A stretch of DNA of 64,000 bases, taken from NCBI RefSeq assembly GCF_000379065.1, contig NZ_KB900614.1:1911049-1975048 (forward strand), given 5' to 3'. Source of the DNA: Salinispora mooreana. GTDB lineage: Bacteria > Actinomycetota > Actinomycetes > Mycobacteriales > Micromonosporaceae. The notes under the pieces are model-generated. The model had not been told where the DNA came from, did no database searches, and saw only the letters and a program-made list of their open reading frames with translations. Positions 1 to 9,841 of this stretch are shown in pieces. Positions within the stretch are counted from its first letter, which is position 1, and every line of letters begins with the position of its first letter. The position numbers were made by a program, and so were the translations under genes.

Positions 1-425
1 GGGGTCTCCGAGCAGGCGAACCCGAACATCATCCCCTGGTCACCAGCGCCCTGCGCATCCAACGCGCTGTCGGAAACGCCGGTGCGCAGCTCAAACGCGT
101 TGTCGACCCCCTGGGCGATATCTGCCGACTGTGACCCAATCGACACACTTACCCCGCAGGATGACCCGTCAAAGCCCTTTCGTGACGAGTCGTAACCAAT
201 ATCCAAAATCGTCCGACGCACGATCGACGGGATGTCGGCATAGGCCTGGGTGGTTACCTCGCCCGCAACATGCACCTGACCGGTTGTGATCAGCGTCTCC
301 ACTGCAACCCGGCTACGCGGGTCCTCTGCCAGCAACGCATCGAGGATCCCGTCACTGATCTGGTCCGCAATCTTGTCTGGGTGACCTTCGGTGACCGATT
401 CGGAAGTGAAGAGGCGGCGTGTCAC
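1..425 (-). CDS. metK: S-adenosylmethionine synthetase, N-terminal part (cut by window edge)
   Basis: Makes S-adenosylmethionine from ATP and methionine in the cytosol. The visible 141 residues read [24 protein letters not shown] and onward; the HPDKIADQ motif near residue 14 belongs to the MetK active site. The protein runs off position 1, so about two thirds is missing. The start is GTG at 425, preceded by the ribosome site AGGAG six bases upstream; the GTG just before it is followed at once by a stop. It lies 86 bases after coaBC on the same strand and is probably the last visible gene of the pyr-rpoZ-coaBC run. Identity is secure. Confidence 0.95.
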   Translation of the reverse strand, partial: MTRRLFTSESVTEGHPDKIADQISDGILDALLAEDPRSRVAVETLITTGQVHVAGEVTTQAYADIPSIVRRTILDIGYDSSRKGFDGSSCGVSVSIGSQSADIAQGVDNAFELRTGVSDSALDAQGAGDQGMMFGFACSET

Positions 426-511
426 GGCACTCCTAAGTCAGGGAAACTCGTTCCGCGGCAGTTTAGTCACTCGCGTCCGGTACCGGAGCCCCCTATCGTG
501 CGCTAATCCAG

Positions 512-1723
512 CTATCCGGGATGGTCGGCAAGCCGGGAGACGATGAGGTCCCAGACACCGTCGGCGAGATCTTCCTTGGACTGCTCGGGCATCCGGCTGA
601 CCGATCCGTCCGCGCCGATGACGGTCGCCGCGTTGGTGTCGGCGCCGAAAACCCGGTCCAGGCCGACCTCGTTGATGACGATGAGGTCCGCCCGCTTGCG
701 GGCGAGTTTGGCTCGGCCGTTGGCCTCGGCGTCGCTGGTCTCCGCGGCGAACACCACCAACACTTGCTCCGGGCGACGACGTTTCCCGAGCTCGGCGGCG
801 ATGTCCGGGTTCGCGACGAGCTCAACGGTGGGCGCGCTGCCGTCGTCCGACTTCTTGATTTTGCCAGTCGCGTACGTCGCGGGCCGGAAATCGGCGGGAG
901 CCGCCGCCAGCACCACCGCGTCCGCGCGGTCGGCAGCCGTCAGCGTGGCTTCGCGAAGCTCCGCGGTCGTGCTGACCCGCACCAGGTCCACGCCGGCCGG
1001 ATCGGGCAGCGCGACGTTGGCGGAGACCAGGGTGACCCGGGCTCCTCGCGCCACCGCGGCGCGGGCGAACGCGTACCCCTGCTTGCCGGAGGAGCGATTA
1101 CCGAGGAACCGGACCGGGTCGAGCGGCTCCCGGGTGCCCCCGGCGGTGACCAGCACATGCTTTCCGGTGAGGTCCGCCGGAGCGGCGGTGCCGCGAGCGA
1201 GGACGCGTCGGGCCACGGCGAAGAGCTCCGCCGGATCTGGTAGCCGCCCCTTGCCGGTGTCCATCCCGGTGAGCCGGCCGACCGCCGGCTCGACGACCAG
1301 CACCCCACGGGAGCGCAGCGTCGCCACATTGGCCACCGTCGCCGGATGTTCCCACATCTCGGTATGCATCGCCGGCGCCAGGACGACCGGGCAGCGAGCC
1401 GTCAGCAGAGTGTTGGTGAGCAGGTCGTCCGCGAGCCCATGAGCGGCCCGCGCGAGCAGGTCGGTGGTGGCCGGAGCCACCACGACCAAGTCTGCCTGCT
1501 GACCCAGCCGCACGTGCGGCACCTCGTGCACGTCGGACCAGACGTCGTCGGCGACTGGTTGACCGGAGAGCGCCGACCAGGTCGCGGCCCCGACGAAGCG
1601 GAGCGCCGACGCGGTCGGCACGACCCGGACGCGGTGACCGGACTCGGTGAGGAGGCGCAGCAGTTCGCAGACCTTGTACGCGGCGATCCCGCCACCGACC
1701 CCGAGGATGATCCGGGGGGACAT
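512..1723 (-). CDS. coaBC: Bifunctional phosphopantothenoylcysteine decarboxylase / phosphopantothenate-cysteine ligase
   Basis: Catalyses two consecutive steps of coenzyme A synthesis: CTP-dependent joining of cysteine to 4'-phosphopantothenate, then FMN-dependent decarboxylation. The 403-residue protein opens with MSPRIILGVGGGIAAYK, the flavoprotein (CoaC) fold, followed by PAMHTEMW around residue 120 and the loop TGMDTGKGR. From about residue 185 the CoaB half begins with VLVTAGGTREPLDPVR and the dimer segment NRSSGKQGYAFA. His in place of Asn in PAMHTEMW is usual in actinobacteria. The open frame continues upstream to 2467, but family homology starts only at the ATG at 1723, 13 bases after rpoZ, so the genes are probably translated together. 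Confidence 0.96.
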   Translation of the reverse strand: MSPRIILGVGGGIAAYKVCELLRLLTESGHRVRVVPTASALRFVGAATWSALSGQPVADDVWSDVHEVPHVRLGQQADLVVVAPATTDLLARAAHGLADDLLTNTLLTARCPVVLAPAMHTEMWEHPATVANVATLRSRGVLVVEPAVGRLTGMDTGKGRLPDPAELFAVARRVLARGTAAPADLTGKHVLVTAGGTREPLDPVRFLGNRSSGKQGYAFARAAVARGARVTLVSANVALPDPAGVDLVRVSTTAELREATLTAADRADAVVLAAAPADFRPATYATGKIKKSDDGSAPTVELVANPDIAAELGKRRRPEQVLVVFAAETSDAEANGRAKLARKRADLIVINEVGLDRVFGADTNAATVIGADGSVSRMPEQSKEDLADGVWDLIVSRLADHPG

Positions 1724-1736
1724 CGCTGGGTACGCG

Positions 1737-2003
1737 CTACGGCTGGTCGGTGGGCTCAGCGGTGAGCAGGCCCGCGTTGATCTCCCGCATGGCGATCGAG
1801 AGCGGCTTCTCCTGCGGGGTCGTCTCGACCAGCGGGCCGACATACTCCAGCAGGCCCTCGCCGAGCTGGCTGTAGTAGGCGTTGACCTGACGGGCCCGCT
1901 TGGCGGCGAAGATGACCAGCGCGTACTTCGAGGTGGTCTTCTCGAGGAGCTCGTCGATCGGCGGGTTGGTGATGCCTTCGGGGTTGGTGGCGATGGATCC
2001 CAC
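1737..2003 (-). CDS. rpoZ: RNA polymerase omega subunit
   Basis: Small subunit that helps assemble and stabilise RNA polymerase by holding the beta-prime C-terminus. The 88-residue product carries the family core [32 protein letters not shown] at residues 13-44. Start is GTG at 2003, with AGAGGT a few bases upstream. The gene sits between the guanylate-kinase-like gene and coaBC, an order (gmk-rpoZ-coaBC-metK) conserved in actinobacteria. Length fits the family. Confidence 0.96.
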   Translation of the reverse strand: MGSIATNPEGITNPPIDELLEKTTSKYALVIFAAKRARQVNAYYSQLGEGLLEYVGPLVETTPQEKPLSIAMREINAGLLTAEPTDQP

Positions 2004-2046
2004 GTGTTGACCTCTGTGTCTGTGACACCGCTCGCGGTGCTGGCGG

Positions 2047-2580
2047 TCAACCGCGCACGCGCGGTCGCGCCGGAGCTTTGAATGACGAACCGAACAATCC
2101 TACCAGCTCGTCCACGACCTGCACGGTCCGGCCATGCACGATGGTTTGCGCGACATGCGGCTCGGTGACCGGATCGGCCACGTAGCCGGGTGGGTGCAAC
2201 AGCACCAGCCGGGCCGTCGGCAACACGGCCCGCAGCCGCAGCGCCCCGGCCAGATCCATCGACAGCAGAGCTGACGTCCCGGCGGCCAGTCGGGACCGCA
2301 GTGGCTGCCCCGGCGTACCGCGCCGGTATCGGCCGATCTGGCTCCACTCCAGCAGACCACCGGCGGCCAGTAGCCGGTCGAACTGGACCGAGTCGAGGAA
2401 AATCCGGTCGACCCCGGCCACCTCGCAGTCCCGCCGCGGCCGGGTGGTCACCGGCACCGGCGTCCACACGCTAGGCAAGCGCGCCCGGACCACACCGACG
2501 ACACCATCCCGACCGGAACCCGAGGGCCCGGTCAGGATGGTGAGCCGGCCCGCCGGGCGCGCCTCACCATCCGTGCTCAC
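2047..2580 (-). CDS. gmk: Guanylate kinase homologue with degraded P-loop and missing lid
   Basis: Position and sequence mark this as the gmk locus: [13 protein letters not shown] at residues 11-23, then [19 protein letters not shown] and [16 protein letters not shown]. Guanylate kinase converts GMP to GDP with ATP. Two things are abnormal. The P-loop reads GPSGSGRDG, so the Lys that binds ATP phosphate (Arg24 here) and the following Ser/Thr are gone. After [13 protein letters not shown] the protein jumps almost directly to the C-terminal segment [17 protein letters not shown], so the lid helices of the family (about 25-30 residues) are absent. Length is 177 residues against about 190-210. 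Codon use stays normal and the frame is open, so this is a retained but probably altered protein. GTG start at 2580. Confidence 0.8.
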   Translation of the reverse strand: MSTDGEARPAGRLTILTGPSGSGRDGVVGVVRARLPSVWTPVPVTTRPRRDCEVAGVDRIFLDSVQFDRLLAAGGLLEWSQIGRYRRGTPGQPLRSRLAAGTSALLSMDLAGALRLRAVLPTARLVLLHPPGYVADPVTEPHVAQTIVHGRTVQVVDELVGLFGSSFKAPARPRVRG

Positions 2581-2605
2581 TGCTCGTTTCTACACGGCTG
2601 CCACC

Positions 2606-2923
2606 TCAGTTGGCGGCGAACTCCCCAAGCAGGGCCTTGCGCTGCTGCTCGCCGAGGCCACGCAGGCGCCGACTATCGGCGATCTTGAGCTTCTCCATGA
2701 TCTGGGTCGCCCGGATCTTGCCGATTCCCGGCATCGCCTGCAGGACAGCGGATACCTTCAGCTTGCCGACGACATCGTCGGACTCGGCCCGCTCGAGAAC
2801 GGCTCCGAGAGTTGTCTTGCCCTGCTTGAGCTGCTCCTTCAGCTCAGCACGGGCCTTGCGGATCTCCGCGGCCTTCTCCAGCGCTGCTGCGCGCTGCTCA
2901 GGGGTCAGTGACGGGAGCGGCAC
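2606..2923 (-). CDS. mihF: Actinobacterial integration host factor
   Basis: Nucleoid-associated DNA-binding protein of the mIHF family, unrelated to the alpha/beta IHF of enterobacteria. The 105-residue product has the charged helix EKAAEIRKARAELKEQLKQG followed by the helix-turn-helix core VSAVLQAMPGIGKIRATQIMEKLKI at residues 57-82. GTG start at 2923 with GGAGAA upstream. It lies between pyrF and the gmk-like gene on the same strand, the usual place in actinomycetes. Length and sequence fit the family closely. Confidence 0.94.
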   Translation of the reverse strand: MPLPSLTPEQRAAALEKAAEIRKARAELKEQLKQGKTTLGAVLERAESDDVVGKLKVSAVLQAMPGIGKIRATQIMEKLKIADSRRLRGLGEQQRKALLGEFAAN

Positions 2924-3100
2924 CAGTTCTCCTCAGGTCCCTATCGCGACGGGCGAATGCACCGCCGCACTGTGAAACGTGGTGTCGCTGCGAACCAGGG
3001 AGGCCCAAGGTTCCCAGCGCGGGGAAAACTAGCGGTCAACGGCGCATTCGGCAACGTGGGCACGCGAAGATCGGCGGAAAGTGACCGAGCAGTCAGTCAG

Positions 3101-3937
3101 TCACGAACCGGTCAAAGCCGCCCGGCAGTCGCCCAACACCCGTTCCGCAGCGCCGCGCAGGGCCGCCGGATCGGGCCCCGCGGCCAGCACCTCACGGGAG
3201 TACGTGGGGAGCACTTCGGGCAGGCTGGAGCCGAAGACCACCCGTAGGTCGGCGGCGCTGGCGCCCTGCGCGCCCAGGCCTGGAGCGAGCAGCGGGCCGT
3301 TGACCCCGGTAAGATCGTGACCCGTCTCACCGATGGTCGCCCCCACCACCAGCCCCATGCTGCCCAGTGGTTGCGCACCAGCGTTGAGCTGGGCAATCTC
3401 ATCGATCACCAGCTGCGCGACGGTCCGCCCGTCGGCGGTACGAGCCCGCTGCACCGCAGCGCCCTCGGGATTGGAGGTGAGCGCCAGCACGAAGACCCCA
3501 CCACCCTGCACGGCGGCCAGCTCGAACATCGGGGCGAGCGCACCAACGCCGAGATACGGGCTCACCGTCACCGCGTCGACATGCAGTGGATTCGATGAGT
3601 CAAGGTACGCGGAGGCGTACGCGGCGACCGTCGAGCCGATGTCGCCACGCTTGGCGTCAAGGAGGACGAGCGAACCAGCCGCGCGTAACTGTCGGATAGT
3701 TGACTCCAGGATCGCCACGCCCCGAGCGCCGAACCGCTCGAAGAAAGCCGACTGCGGTTTGACCACCGCGACCCGGTCACCCAACGCCTCCACGACCGTG
3801 CCCGCGAACCGCTCCAGCCCGCGAACGTCGTCCTCGAGGCCCCACCGCGCGAGCAGACCCGGATGCGGGTCGATGCCCACGCAGAGCGGACCCCGCTCGC
3901 CAACCGCCCGATGCAACCGGGCGCCGAAGCTCTCCAT
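3101..3937 (-). CDS. pyrF: Orotidine 5'-phosphate decarboxylase (type 2)
   Basis: Last step of UMP synthesis: decarboxylates OMP. The 278-residue protein starts MESFGARLHRAVGERGPLCVGIDPHP and carries the catalytic loop LVLLDAKRGDIGSTVAAYA around residue 95, with the Lys/Asp pair of the active site. Its length and the DAKRGDIGST wording match the longer actinobacterial type-2 form. The ATG at 3937 has AGGGAGG eight bases upstream, so longer open-frame starts are rejected. Separated from bioA by about 100 bases with two hairpins, so it may be partly uncoupled from the upstream pyr genes. Confidence 0.95.
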   Translation of the reverse strand: MESFGARLHRAVGERGPLCVGIDPHPGLLARWGLEDDVRGLERFAGTVVEALGDRVAVVKPQSAFFERFGARGVAILESTIRQLRAAGSLVLLDAKRGDIGSTVAAYASAYLDSSNPLHVDAVTVSPYLGVGALAPMFELAAVQGGGVFVLALTSNPEGAAVQRARTADGRTVAQLVIDEIAQLNAGAQPLGSMGLVVGATIGETGHDLTGVNGPLLAPGLGAQGASAADLRVVFGSSLPEVLPTYSREVLAAGPDPAALRGAAERVLGDCRAALTGS

Positions 3938-3953
3938 GGCAGACCTCCCTCGT

Positions 3954-3998
3954 GCGTGCCGCGCACGCATCGTCTCGGCGGGCGGCTGATGCCGCCCG
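3954..3998 (-). terminator. Two adjacent GC-rich hairpins between bioA and pyrF
   Basis: In the 106-base gap between the bioA stop and the pyrF start are two perfect inverted repeats: CGGGCGGC/GCCGCCCG with a 4-base loop (3979-3998) and GCGTGC/GCACGC with a 3-base loop (3954-3968). No T-run follows either. They could be an actinobacterial terminator-like pause or an mRNA end stabiliser. Assignment as terminator is inference. Confidence 0.45.
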
Positions 3999-4043
3999 CA
4001 CCCGGCGGGCTCCGCACCGCCCGCCCTTCCCCCAGCCGGCAGA

Positions 4044-5318
4044 TCAGCCCGCCCGCGCCGCGGCGGCGATCCCGGCGGTGATCCGGGCCAGATCGGCGTC
4101 TGCGGTGACGTACGGGGGCATGGTGTAAACCAGATCCCGGAACGGTCGCAGCCAGACGCCGGCGGCGACCGCGGCGGCGGTCGCCGCCGGCAGGTCCACC
4201 TCATGGTCGAGCTGCACCACGCCGATCGCACCGAGCACTCGGACGTCAACGACGCCCGGCACCGCCCGTAGCGGCTCCAGACCGGCCCGCAGACCCGTCT
4301 CGATCCGCGCCACCTGCGCCGGCCAGTCTCCGGCCCGCAGCAGGCCGAGAGAGGCGTTCGCCACCGCACAGGCGAGCGGATTACCCATGAAGGTCGGACC
4401 ATGCGCGAGCACACCGACCGCGGAGATCCCACGGGCGATCTCCGCGGTGCACAGCGCGGCGGCCAGGGTGAGGTACCCCCCGGTGAGCGCCTTGCCCACA
4501 CAGAGCACGTCCGGTGTCACGCCAGCGTGCTCGGCGGCGAACATCGCCCCGGTACGACCGAAACCAGTGGCGATCTCGTCAAAGATGAGCAGAACCCCGT
4601 GGGCACGGGTGACCTCCCGCAGCACCTGTAGGTAGCGCGGGTGGTGAAACCGCATGCCACCGGCCCCCTGGACCACCGGCTCGACAATCACCGCGGCCAG
4701 TTCGTGGGCGTGCCGGGCGACCGCGTCCGCCAGGGCCGCCTCGTACGCCGGATCCGGCGGTGCGGTGAACCCCGCCGGTGGCACCGGCGCGAAGACCTGC
4801 CGGGGCAGCAGATCCCCCCAGAGGTGGTGCATGCCCCCCTCCGGGTCACAGACACTCATCGGGTGGAAGGTGTCGCCGTGGTAGCCACCCCGCCAGGTAC
4901 CCAGCCGCCGGCGTTCCGGCCGACCGGTGGCCCGCTGGAACTGCAGGCACATCTTGACGGCCACCTCGACACTCACCGAGCCGGAGTCGGCCAGGAATAC
5001 CTGCTCCAACCCATCCGGTGCCAGCTCGACGAGGGTATGGGCCAGGGTGACGGCCGGCTCGTGGGTGAGCCCACCGAACATCACATGGCTCATCCGGCCG
5101 AGCTGATCGGTCACGGCCGCATCCAACACCGGGTGCCGGTAGCCGTGGATCGCCGCCCACCACGACGACATCCCGTCAACCAGTTCCCGCCCATCGGCCA
5201 GTTGCAGCCGCACCCCGGCCGCGCTCTGCACGACGTACGGCGGGGTGGCCGGGGGCAGCGCCGCGTACGGATGCCACACGTGGGCCGCGTCCGCGGCGCT
5301 GATCTCCTCCGGGGTCAA
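4044..5318 (-). CDS. bioA: Adenosylmethionine-8-amino-7-oxononanoate aminotransferase
   Basis: PLP enzyme of biotin synthesis that transfers the amino group of S-adenosylmethionine to KAPA, giving DAPA. The 424-residue protein has the BioA hallmark VWHPYA near the N-terminus, [13 protein letters not shown], the PLP aspartate in [15 protein letters not shown], and the Schiff-base Lys in CVGKALTGG around residue 275. Start is TTG at 5318, supported by GAGGAGG eight bases upstream; no ATG or GTG gives as good a fit. It sits between pyrD and pyrF, and no other biotin gene is in the window. Confidence 0.93.
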   Translation of the reverse strand: MTPEEISAADAAHVWHPYAALPPATPPYVVQSAAGVRLQLADGRELVDGMSSWWAAIHGYRHPVLDAAVTDQLGRMSHVMFGGLTHEPAVTLAHTLVELAPDGLEQVFLADSGSVSVEVAVKMCLQFQRATGRPERRRLGTWRGGYHGDTFHPMSVCDPEGGMHHLWGDLLPRQVFAPVPPAGFTAPPDPAYEAALADAVARHAHELAAVIVEPVVQGAGGMRFHHPRYLQVLREVTRAHGVLLIFDEIATGFGRTGAMFAAEHAGVTPDVLCVGKALTGGYLTLAAALCTAEIARGISAVGVLAHGPTFMGNPLACAVANASLGLLRAGDWPAQVARIETGLRAGLEPLRAVPGVVDVRVLGAIGVVQLDHEVDLPAATAAAVAAGVWLRPFRDLVYTMPPYVTADADLARITAGIAAAARAG

Positions 5319-5433
5319 CGACGTCGCCTCCTCACTAGCCGGTCACCGGGTCAACCGGCCCTCGGGTCCCGGTGGCCCGGCCGGTGACCGGCGAGCGGTC
5401 CGCAGAGCTACCGGGCGAGTAGCCCGCACGGTG

Positions 5434-6450
5434 TCACGGTGTCCGGGCCGCCACCGCGGCAGCCCGCACCAAGGCCGGCCCCTGGTAGATGAAGCCGGTG
5501 TAGAGCTGCACCAACGACGCGCCCGCGTCGAACATGCGCTCGGCGTCGTCCGGAGTGAGAATGCCGCCGACGCCGATGATCGGCAGCCGGCCGCCGGTCT
5601 CGGAGTGCACGAAGGAGACCACCTCCCGGGCCCGGTGCGCCAGCGGACGGCCGGAGAGCCCACCCGTCTCAGCGCCACCGGCCTGGTCAGCAGGGGCGAG
5701 GCCGGCTCGGGAGAGCGTGGTGTTCGTGGCGATCACCCCCGCCGCCCCCCGCGCCAGGCAGACCTCCAGCAGCTCCGCGATGGCCGAATCCGGAAGGTCT
5801 GGGGCGATCTTCACCAACACCGGCTTCTCACCGACCAGAGCGGCCAGCAGAGCGTCCAGGTGCGCCCGGTCCTGCAGCGCACGTAGCCCCGGTGTGTTCG
5901 GCGAGGAGACGTTGACCGCGAAGTAGTCACCGTACGCGCGCAGGGCCTGGTACGACGCCTGGTAGTCCGCAACCGCCTCCTCGAGCGGGGTGACCTTGGA
6001 CTTGCCGAGGGAGATACCCAGCGGCACCCCGAGCGGGCGGGGCAGCGCCGCCAACCGCGCCGCGAGCGCCTCGGCGCCGGCGTTGTTGAAGCCCATCCGG
6101 TTCACCACCGCCCGGCTGTCGGGTAGCCGAAACAGCCGCGGCCGTGGGTTGCCGGGCTGCGGATGCGCAGTGACCGTACCCACCTCGACGAAGCCGAAGC
6201 CCAACGCCGGCCAGGCCGGCAGCGCCACCCCGTTCTTGTCCATCCCGGCGGCCAGCCCGACCGGGTTCGGGAAGCGGAGCCCGAACACCGTTCGGGGAGC
6301 CGAAACGCCGTACCGGGCCCGGAGCACGGCCAGCGCCGCGGGCACCCGGGCCAGGCCGGCCAGCCGCCGCACCGTGAACTCGTGCGCCATCTCCGCGTCC
6401 CCGCCCCCGAGCCGGAACAGCCGCGGCCGCACCACCCGTTCGAAGATCAC
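5434..6450 (-). CDS. pyrD: Dihydroorotate dehydrogenase (quinone type, class 2)
   Basis: FMN enzyme that oxidises dihydroorotate to orotate and passes electrons to quinone at the membrane. The 338-residue protein begins [24 protein letters not shown], the N-terminal helix typical of class 2, followed by [13 protein letters not shown], the substrate motif NRMGFNNAG, the catalytic Ser in [14 protein letters not shown], and IIGVGGI for FMN phosphate. GTG at 6450 is chosen because AGGA lies seven bases upstream and homology starts there; the frame stays open to 6555 without family sequence. It follows carB by 43 bases. Confidence 0.95.
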   Translation of the reverse strand: MIFERVVRPRLFRLGGGDAEMAHEFTVRRLAGLARVPAALAVLRARYGVSAPRTVFGLRFPNPVGLAAGMDKNGVALPAWPALGFGFVEVGTVTAHPQPGNPRPRLFRLPDSRAVVNRMGFNNAGAEALAARLAALPRPLGVPLGISLGKSKVTPLEEAVADYQASYQALRAYGDYFAVNVSSPNTPGLRALQDRAHLDALLAALVGEKPVLVKIAPDLPDSAIAELLEVCLARGAAGVIATNTTLSRAGLAPADQAGGAETGGLSGRPLAHRAREVVSFVHSETGGRLPIIGVGGILTPDDAERMFDAGASLVQLYTGFIYQGPALVRAAAVAARTP

Positions 6451-6493
6451 CCCATCCTCCCCGGCCGGGTGCGCGACATCGGCCCGCTCGGGC

Positions 6494-9400
6494 TCACCGA
6501 GCGCTCCGCAGCGAGGCGTGCAGCGCCTGCAGCGGACGGACCACCATGTCACCACGGACCCGGGCCTCGACCGCCATCACCACGGCGGCGGCGCCCGGGA
6601 CGGTCGTGATGCAGGGGATGTCCGCCGTCACGGCGGCACTGCGGATCTCGTAGCCATCCGAGCGGGCGCTCGCTCCCGAGCCCTGCGGGGTGTTCACCAC
6701 GAGCACCACCTCGCCAGACCGGATCAGCGAGACCGCGTCCTCGCTCTCCCCCGACTCGTAGTGCTTGCGGACCTGCTCGCAGGCGACGCCGTGTCGGCGC
6801 AGCACCTCAGCGGTGCCCGTGGTGGCGATCAGCTGGAAGCCCAGGTCAGCCAGGCGCATGATCGGGAAGATCATGCCACGCTTGTCCCGGTTGGCGACCG
6901 AGACGAAGATCTTCCCGCCGGTCGGCAACGAGCCGTACGTGGCCGACTGCGACTTGGCGAAGGCGTACCCGAAGGCCGTGTCGATGCCCATCACCTCGCC
7001 GGTGGACTTCATCTCCGGCCCGAGCAGCGAATCGATCCCCTTCCCGGTCGGGGTGCGGAACCGCTTGAACGGAAGCACCGCCTCCTTGACCGCGATCGGC
7101 GCATCCGCGGGCAGGGTGCCGCCGTCGCCGTCGGCGGGGAACAGGCCCTCGGCGCGCAGCTCGGCGATGGTGGCACCGAGCGCGATCCGAGCCGCTGCCT
7201 TGGCCAACGGCACCGCGGTGGCCTTCGAGACGAACGGCACGGTCCGGGACGCACGCGGGTTGGCCTCGAGCACCCAGAGCTGGTCGTCCTTGAGGGCGTA
7301 CTGCACGTTGAGCAGGCCCTGCACGCCGATACCTCGGGCGATCTCCTCGGTGTACCGGCGGACCTCGGCGACGTGGGAACTGGCCAGGGTGATCGGCGGC
7401 AACGCGCAGGAGGAGTCGCCGGAGTGGATACCGGCCTCCTCGATGTGCTCCATCACGCCACCGAGGTAGACCTCACCGGCGGCATCGCAGAGCGCGTCCA
7501 CGTCGATCTCGATGGCGTCATCGAGGAACCGGTCCACCAGCACCGGATGATCCGGGGAGATGTCGGTGGCCCGGCCGATGTAGTCACGCAGCGTGGCGTC
7601 GTCGTAGACAATCTCCATGCCCCGACCACCGAGCACGTACGAGGGACGGACCAGCACCGGATAACCGATCTCGGCGGCGATCGTCTTCGCCTCGTCGTAC
7701 GAGATGGCGGTGCCGTGCGCCGGCGCCCGCAGCCCGGCGCGGGCCAGCAGCGCGCCGAACGCGCCCCGCTCCTCGGCGAGGTGAATCGACTCCGGGGAGG
7801 TCCCGACGACCGGCACCCCGGCGTCCTTGAGCCGCTGCGCCAGCCCCAACGGTGTCTGGCCACCAAGCTGTACGACCACCCCGACCACGCCGGGGCCTCC
7901 GGCCGCCCGGCCGGAGGAGTCCTCGGCGTGCCACACCTCGAGGACGTCCTCGAAGGTCAGCGGCTCGAAGTAGAGCCGGTTCGCGGTGTCGTAGTCGGTG
8001 GAGACGGTCTCTGGATTGCAGTTGACCATGACCGTCTCGTATCCGACGTCCCGCAACGCCATGACGGCGTGCACACAGGAGTAGTCGAACTCGATTCCCT
8101 GCCCGATCCGGTTCGGCCCCGAGCCGAGGATCAGCACCTTGGGCCGGTCCGACCCGGCCACCTCGGTCTCCGCGTCGTAGGTGGAGTAGTGGTAGGGCGT
8201 CATCGCCTCGAACTCCGCCGCGCAGGTGTCCACGGTCTTGTAGACCGGCCGAACGCCCAACCGGTGCCGCAGCGTCCGCACACCGTCCTCGGCGGCCAGT
8301 TCCGGGCGCAACGCGGCGAGCTGCCGGTCGGAGAGCCCGGCCCACTTGGCCCGGCGCAGCAGGTCGCCATCGAGCACCGGGGCGGCAACGATCTCGGCCC
8401 GCAGTTCAACGAGGCCGACGATCTGGTCGAGGAACCACGGGTCCATCCCGCCGGAGGCCGCCGCCACCTCGGCGATCGAGGCGCCGAGCCGCAGCGCCCG
8501 TTCCACCGTGTACAGCCGCCCGTCGTGCGGCACCCGCAGCGCCGCGAGGGTGTCCTCCCGGGTGGCACCGGCCGGGTCGGGCACGGTCCAGAAGCCGGCG
8601 GCCTTCGTCTCCATCGAGCGCATCGCCTTGTTCAGCGCCTCGGTGAAGTTGCGGCCCAGGCTCATCGCCTCACCGACCGACTTCATGGTGGTGGTCAGCT
8701 CCGGGTCGGCGCCGGGGAACTTCTCGAACGCGAAGCGCGGAATCTTGACCACCACGTAGTCCAACGTCGGCTCGAACGCGGCCGGCGTCTTCAGCGTGAT
8801 GTCGTTGGGGATCTCGTCGAGGGTGTAGCCGATGGCCAGCCTCGCGGCGATCTTCGCGATCGGGAAGCCGGTCGCCTTGGAGGCGAGCGCCGACGAGCGG
8901 GAGACCCGGGGGTTCATCTCGATCACCACGATCCGGCCGTCGGCCGGGTTCACCGCGAACTGGATGTTGCAGCCCCCGGTGTCCACCCCCACCTCGCGCA
9001 GCACCGCGATGCCGAGGTCCCGCAGACGCTGATACTCCCGGTCGGTGAGGGTCATCGCCGGGGCCACGGTGACGCTGTCGCCGGTGTGCACGCCCATCGG
9101 GTCGACGTTCTCAATCGAGCAGACCACCACGACGTTGTCGTGCCGGTCGCGCATCAGCTCGAGCTCGTACTCCTTCCAGCCGAGCACGCTCTCCTCGATG
9201 AGCACCTCGTGCACCGGGCTGGCGGCCAGGCCGGCACCGGCGATGCGTTCCAGGTCCGCATCGGTGTGGGCCATGCCGGAGCCGAGGCCGCCCATCGTGA
9301 ACGACGGCCGGATCACCGCCGGCAGGCCCAGCTCGGCGACGGTCTCGCGGACCTCGTCCATCGAGTGGCAGACCCGGGAACGCGGCACCAGCGTCGCGGG

Positions 9401-9841
9401 GTCCTCGATCCCGATCCGAACCGCCGCCTTGGCAACCACGTCCTTGAACAGCTGCCGGTCCTCGCCGCGCCGAATCGCGTCGATGTTCGCGCCGATCAAC
9501 TCGACGCCGTACTTCTCCAGTACCCCGGACTCGTGCAGCGCGACCGCCGTGTTCAGCGCGGTCTGGCCGCCCAGGGTGGGCAGCACCGCGTCCGGCCGCT
9601 CCTTGGCGATGACCAGCTCGACGAACTCCGGGGTGATCGGCTCGACGTACGTGGCGTCGGCGAACTCCGGATCCGTCATGATCGTCGCTGGGTTCGAGTT
9701 GACCAGGCTGACCCGGATCCCCTCGCTGCGTAGTACCCGACACGCCTGGGTGCCGGAGTAGTCGAACTCGCAGGCCTGCCCGATCACGATCGGCCCGGAG
9801 CCGATCACCAGGACGTGTTTGAGGTCGGTCCGCTTAGGCAT
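6494..9841 (-). CDS. carB: Carbamoyl-phosphate synthase large subunit
   Basis: Makes carbamoyl phosphate from bicarbonate, two ATP and ammonia supplied by CarA; feeds pyrimidine and arginine synthesis. The 1115-residue protein shows the duplicated architecture: first half from [22 protein letters not shown], second from [21 protein letters not shown], each with an ATP-grasp domain, then a C-terminal allosteric domain from about residue 950 ([24 protein letters not shown]). ATG at 9841 overlaps the end of carA by eight bases, so translation is probably coupled. The 1247-codon open frame on the opposite strand is its shadow. Confidence 0.97.
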   Translation of the reverse strand: MPKRTDLKHVLVIGSGPIVIGQACEFDYSGTQACRVLRSEGIRVSLVNSNPATIMTDPEFADATYVEPITPEFVELVIAKERPDAVLPTLGGQTALNTAVALHESGVLEKYGVELIGANIDAIRRGEDRQLFKDVVAKAAVRIGIEDPATLVPRSRVCHSMDEVRETVAELGLPAVIRPSFTMGGLGSGMAHTDADLERIAGAGLAASPVHEVLIEESVLGWKEYELELMRDRHDNVVVVCSIENVDPMGVHTGDSVTVAPAMTLTDREYQRLRDLGIAVLREVGVDTGGCNIQFAVNPADGRIVVIEMNPRVSRSSALASKATGFPIAKIAARLAIGYTLDEIPNDITLKTPAAFEPTLDYVVVKIPRFAFEKFPGADPELTTTMKSVGEAMSLGRNFTEALNKAMRSMETKAAGFWTVPDPAGATREDTLAALRVPHDGRLYTVERALRLGASIAEVAAASGGMDPWFLDQIVGLVELRAEIVAAPVLDGDLLRRAKWAGLSDRQLAALRPELAAEDGVRTLRHRLGVRPVYKTVDTCAAEFEAMTPYHYSTYDAETEVAGSDRPKVLILGSGPNRIGQGIEFDYSCVHAVMALRDVGYETVMVNCNPETVSTDYDTANRLYFEPLTFEDVLEVWHAEDSSGRAAGGPGVVGVVVQLGGQTPLGLAQRLKDAGVPVVGTSPESIHLAEERGAFGALLARAGLRAPAHGTAISYDEAKTIAAEIGYPVLVRPSYVLGGRGMEIVYDDATLRDYIGRATDISPDHPVLVDRFLDDAIEIDVDALCDAAGEVYLGGVMEHIEEAGIHSGDSSCALPPITLASSHVAEVRRYTEEIARGIGVQGLLNVQYALKDDQLWVLEANPRASRTVPFVSKATAVPLAKAAARIALGATIAELRAEGLFPADGDGGTLPADAPIAVKEAVLPFKRFRTPTGKGIDSLLGPEMKSTGEVMGIDTAFGYAFAKSQSATYGSLPTGGKIFVSVANRDKRGMIFPIMRLADLGFQLIATTGTAEVLRRHGVACEQVRKHYESGESEDAVSLIRSGEVVLVVNTPQGSGASARSDGYEIRSAAVTADIPCITTVPGAAAVVMAVEARVRGDMVVRPLQALHASLRSAR

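Noticed and set aside
426..511. SAM riboswitch before metK
   Set aside because: Only 86 bases separate coaBC and metK, and no riboswitch-like set of stems was found; a weak TAAACT -10 is the most that can be said.
6451..6555. Longer N-terminus for pyrD starting at 6555
   Set aside because: The extra 35 residues are Cys/Arg-rich, lie over the carB end, and lack homology; GTG at 6450 has the ribosome site.
5990..9733. A 1247-codon open frame on the plus strand opposite carB and pyrD
   Set aside because: It is antisense to well-supported genes, and its product is Arg/Gly/His-rich low complexity without motifs. Long antisense frames are expected in GC-rich DNA.
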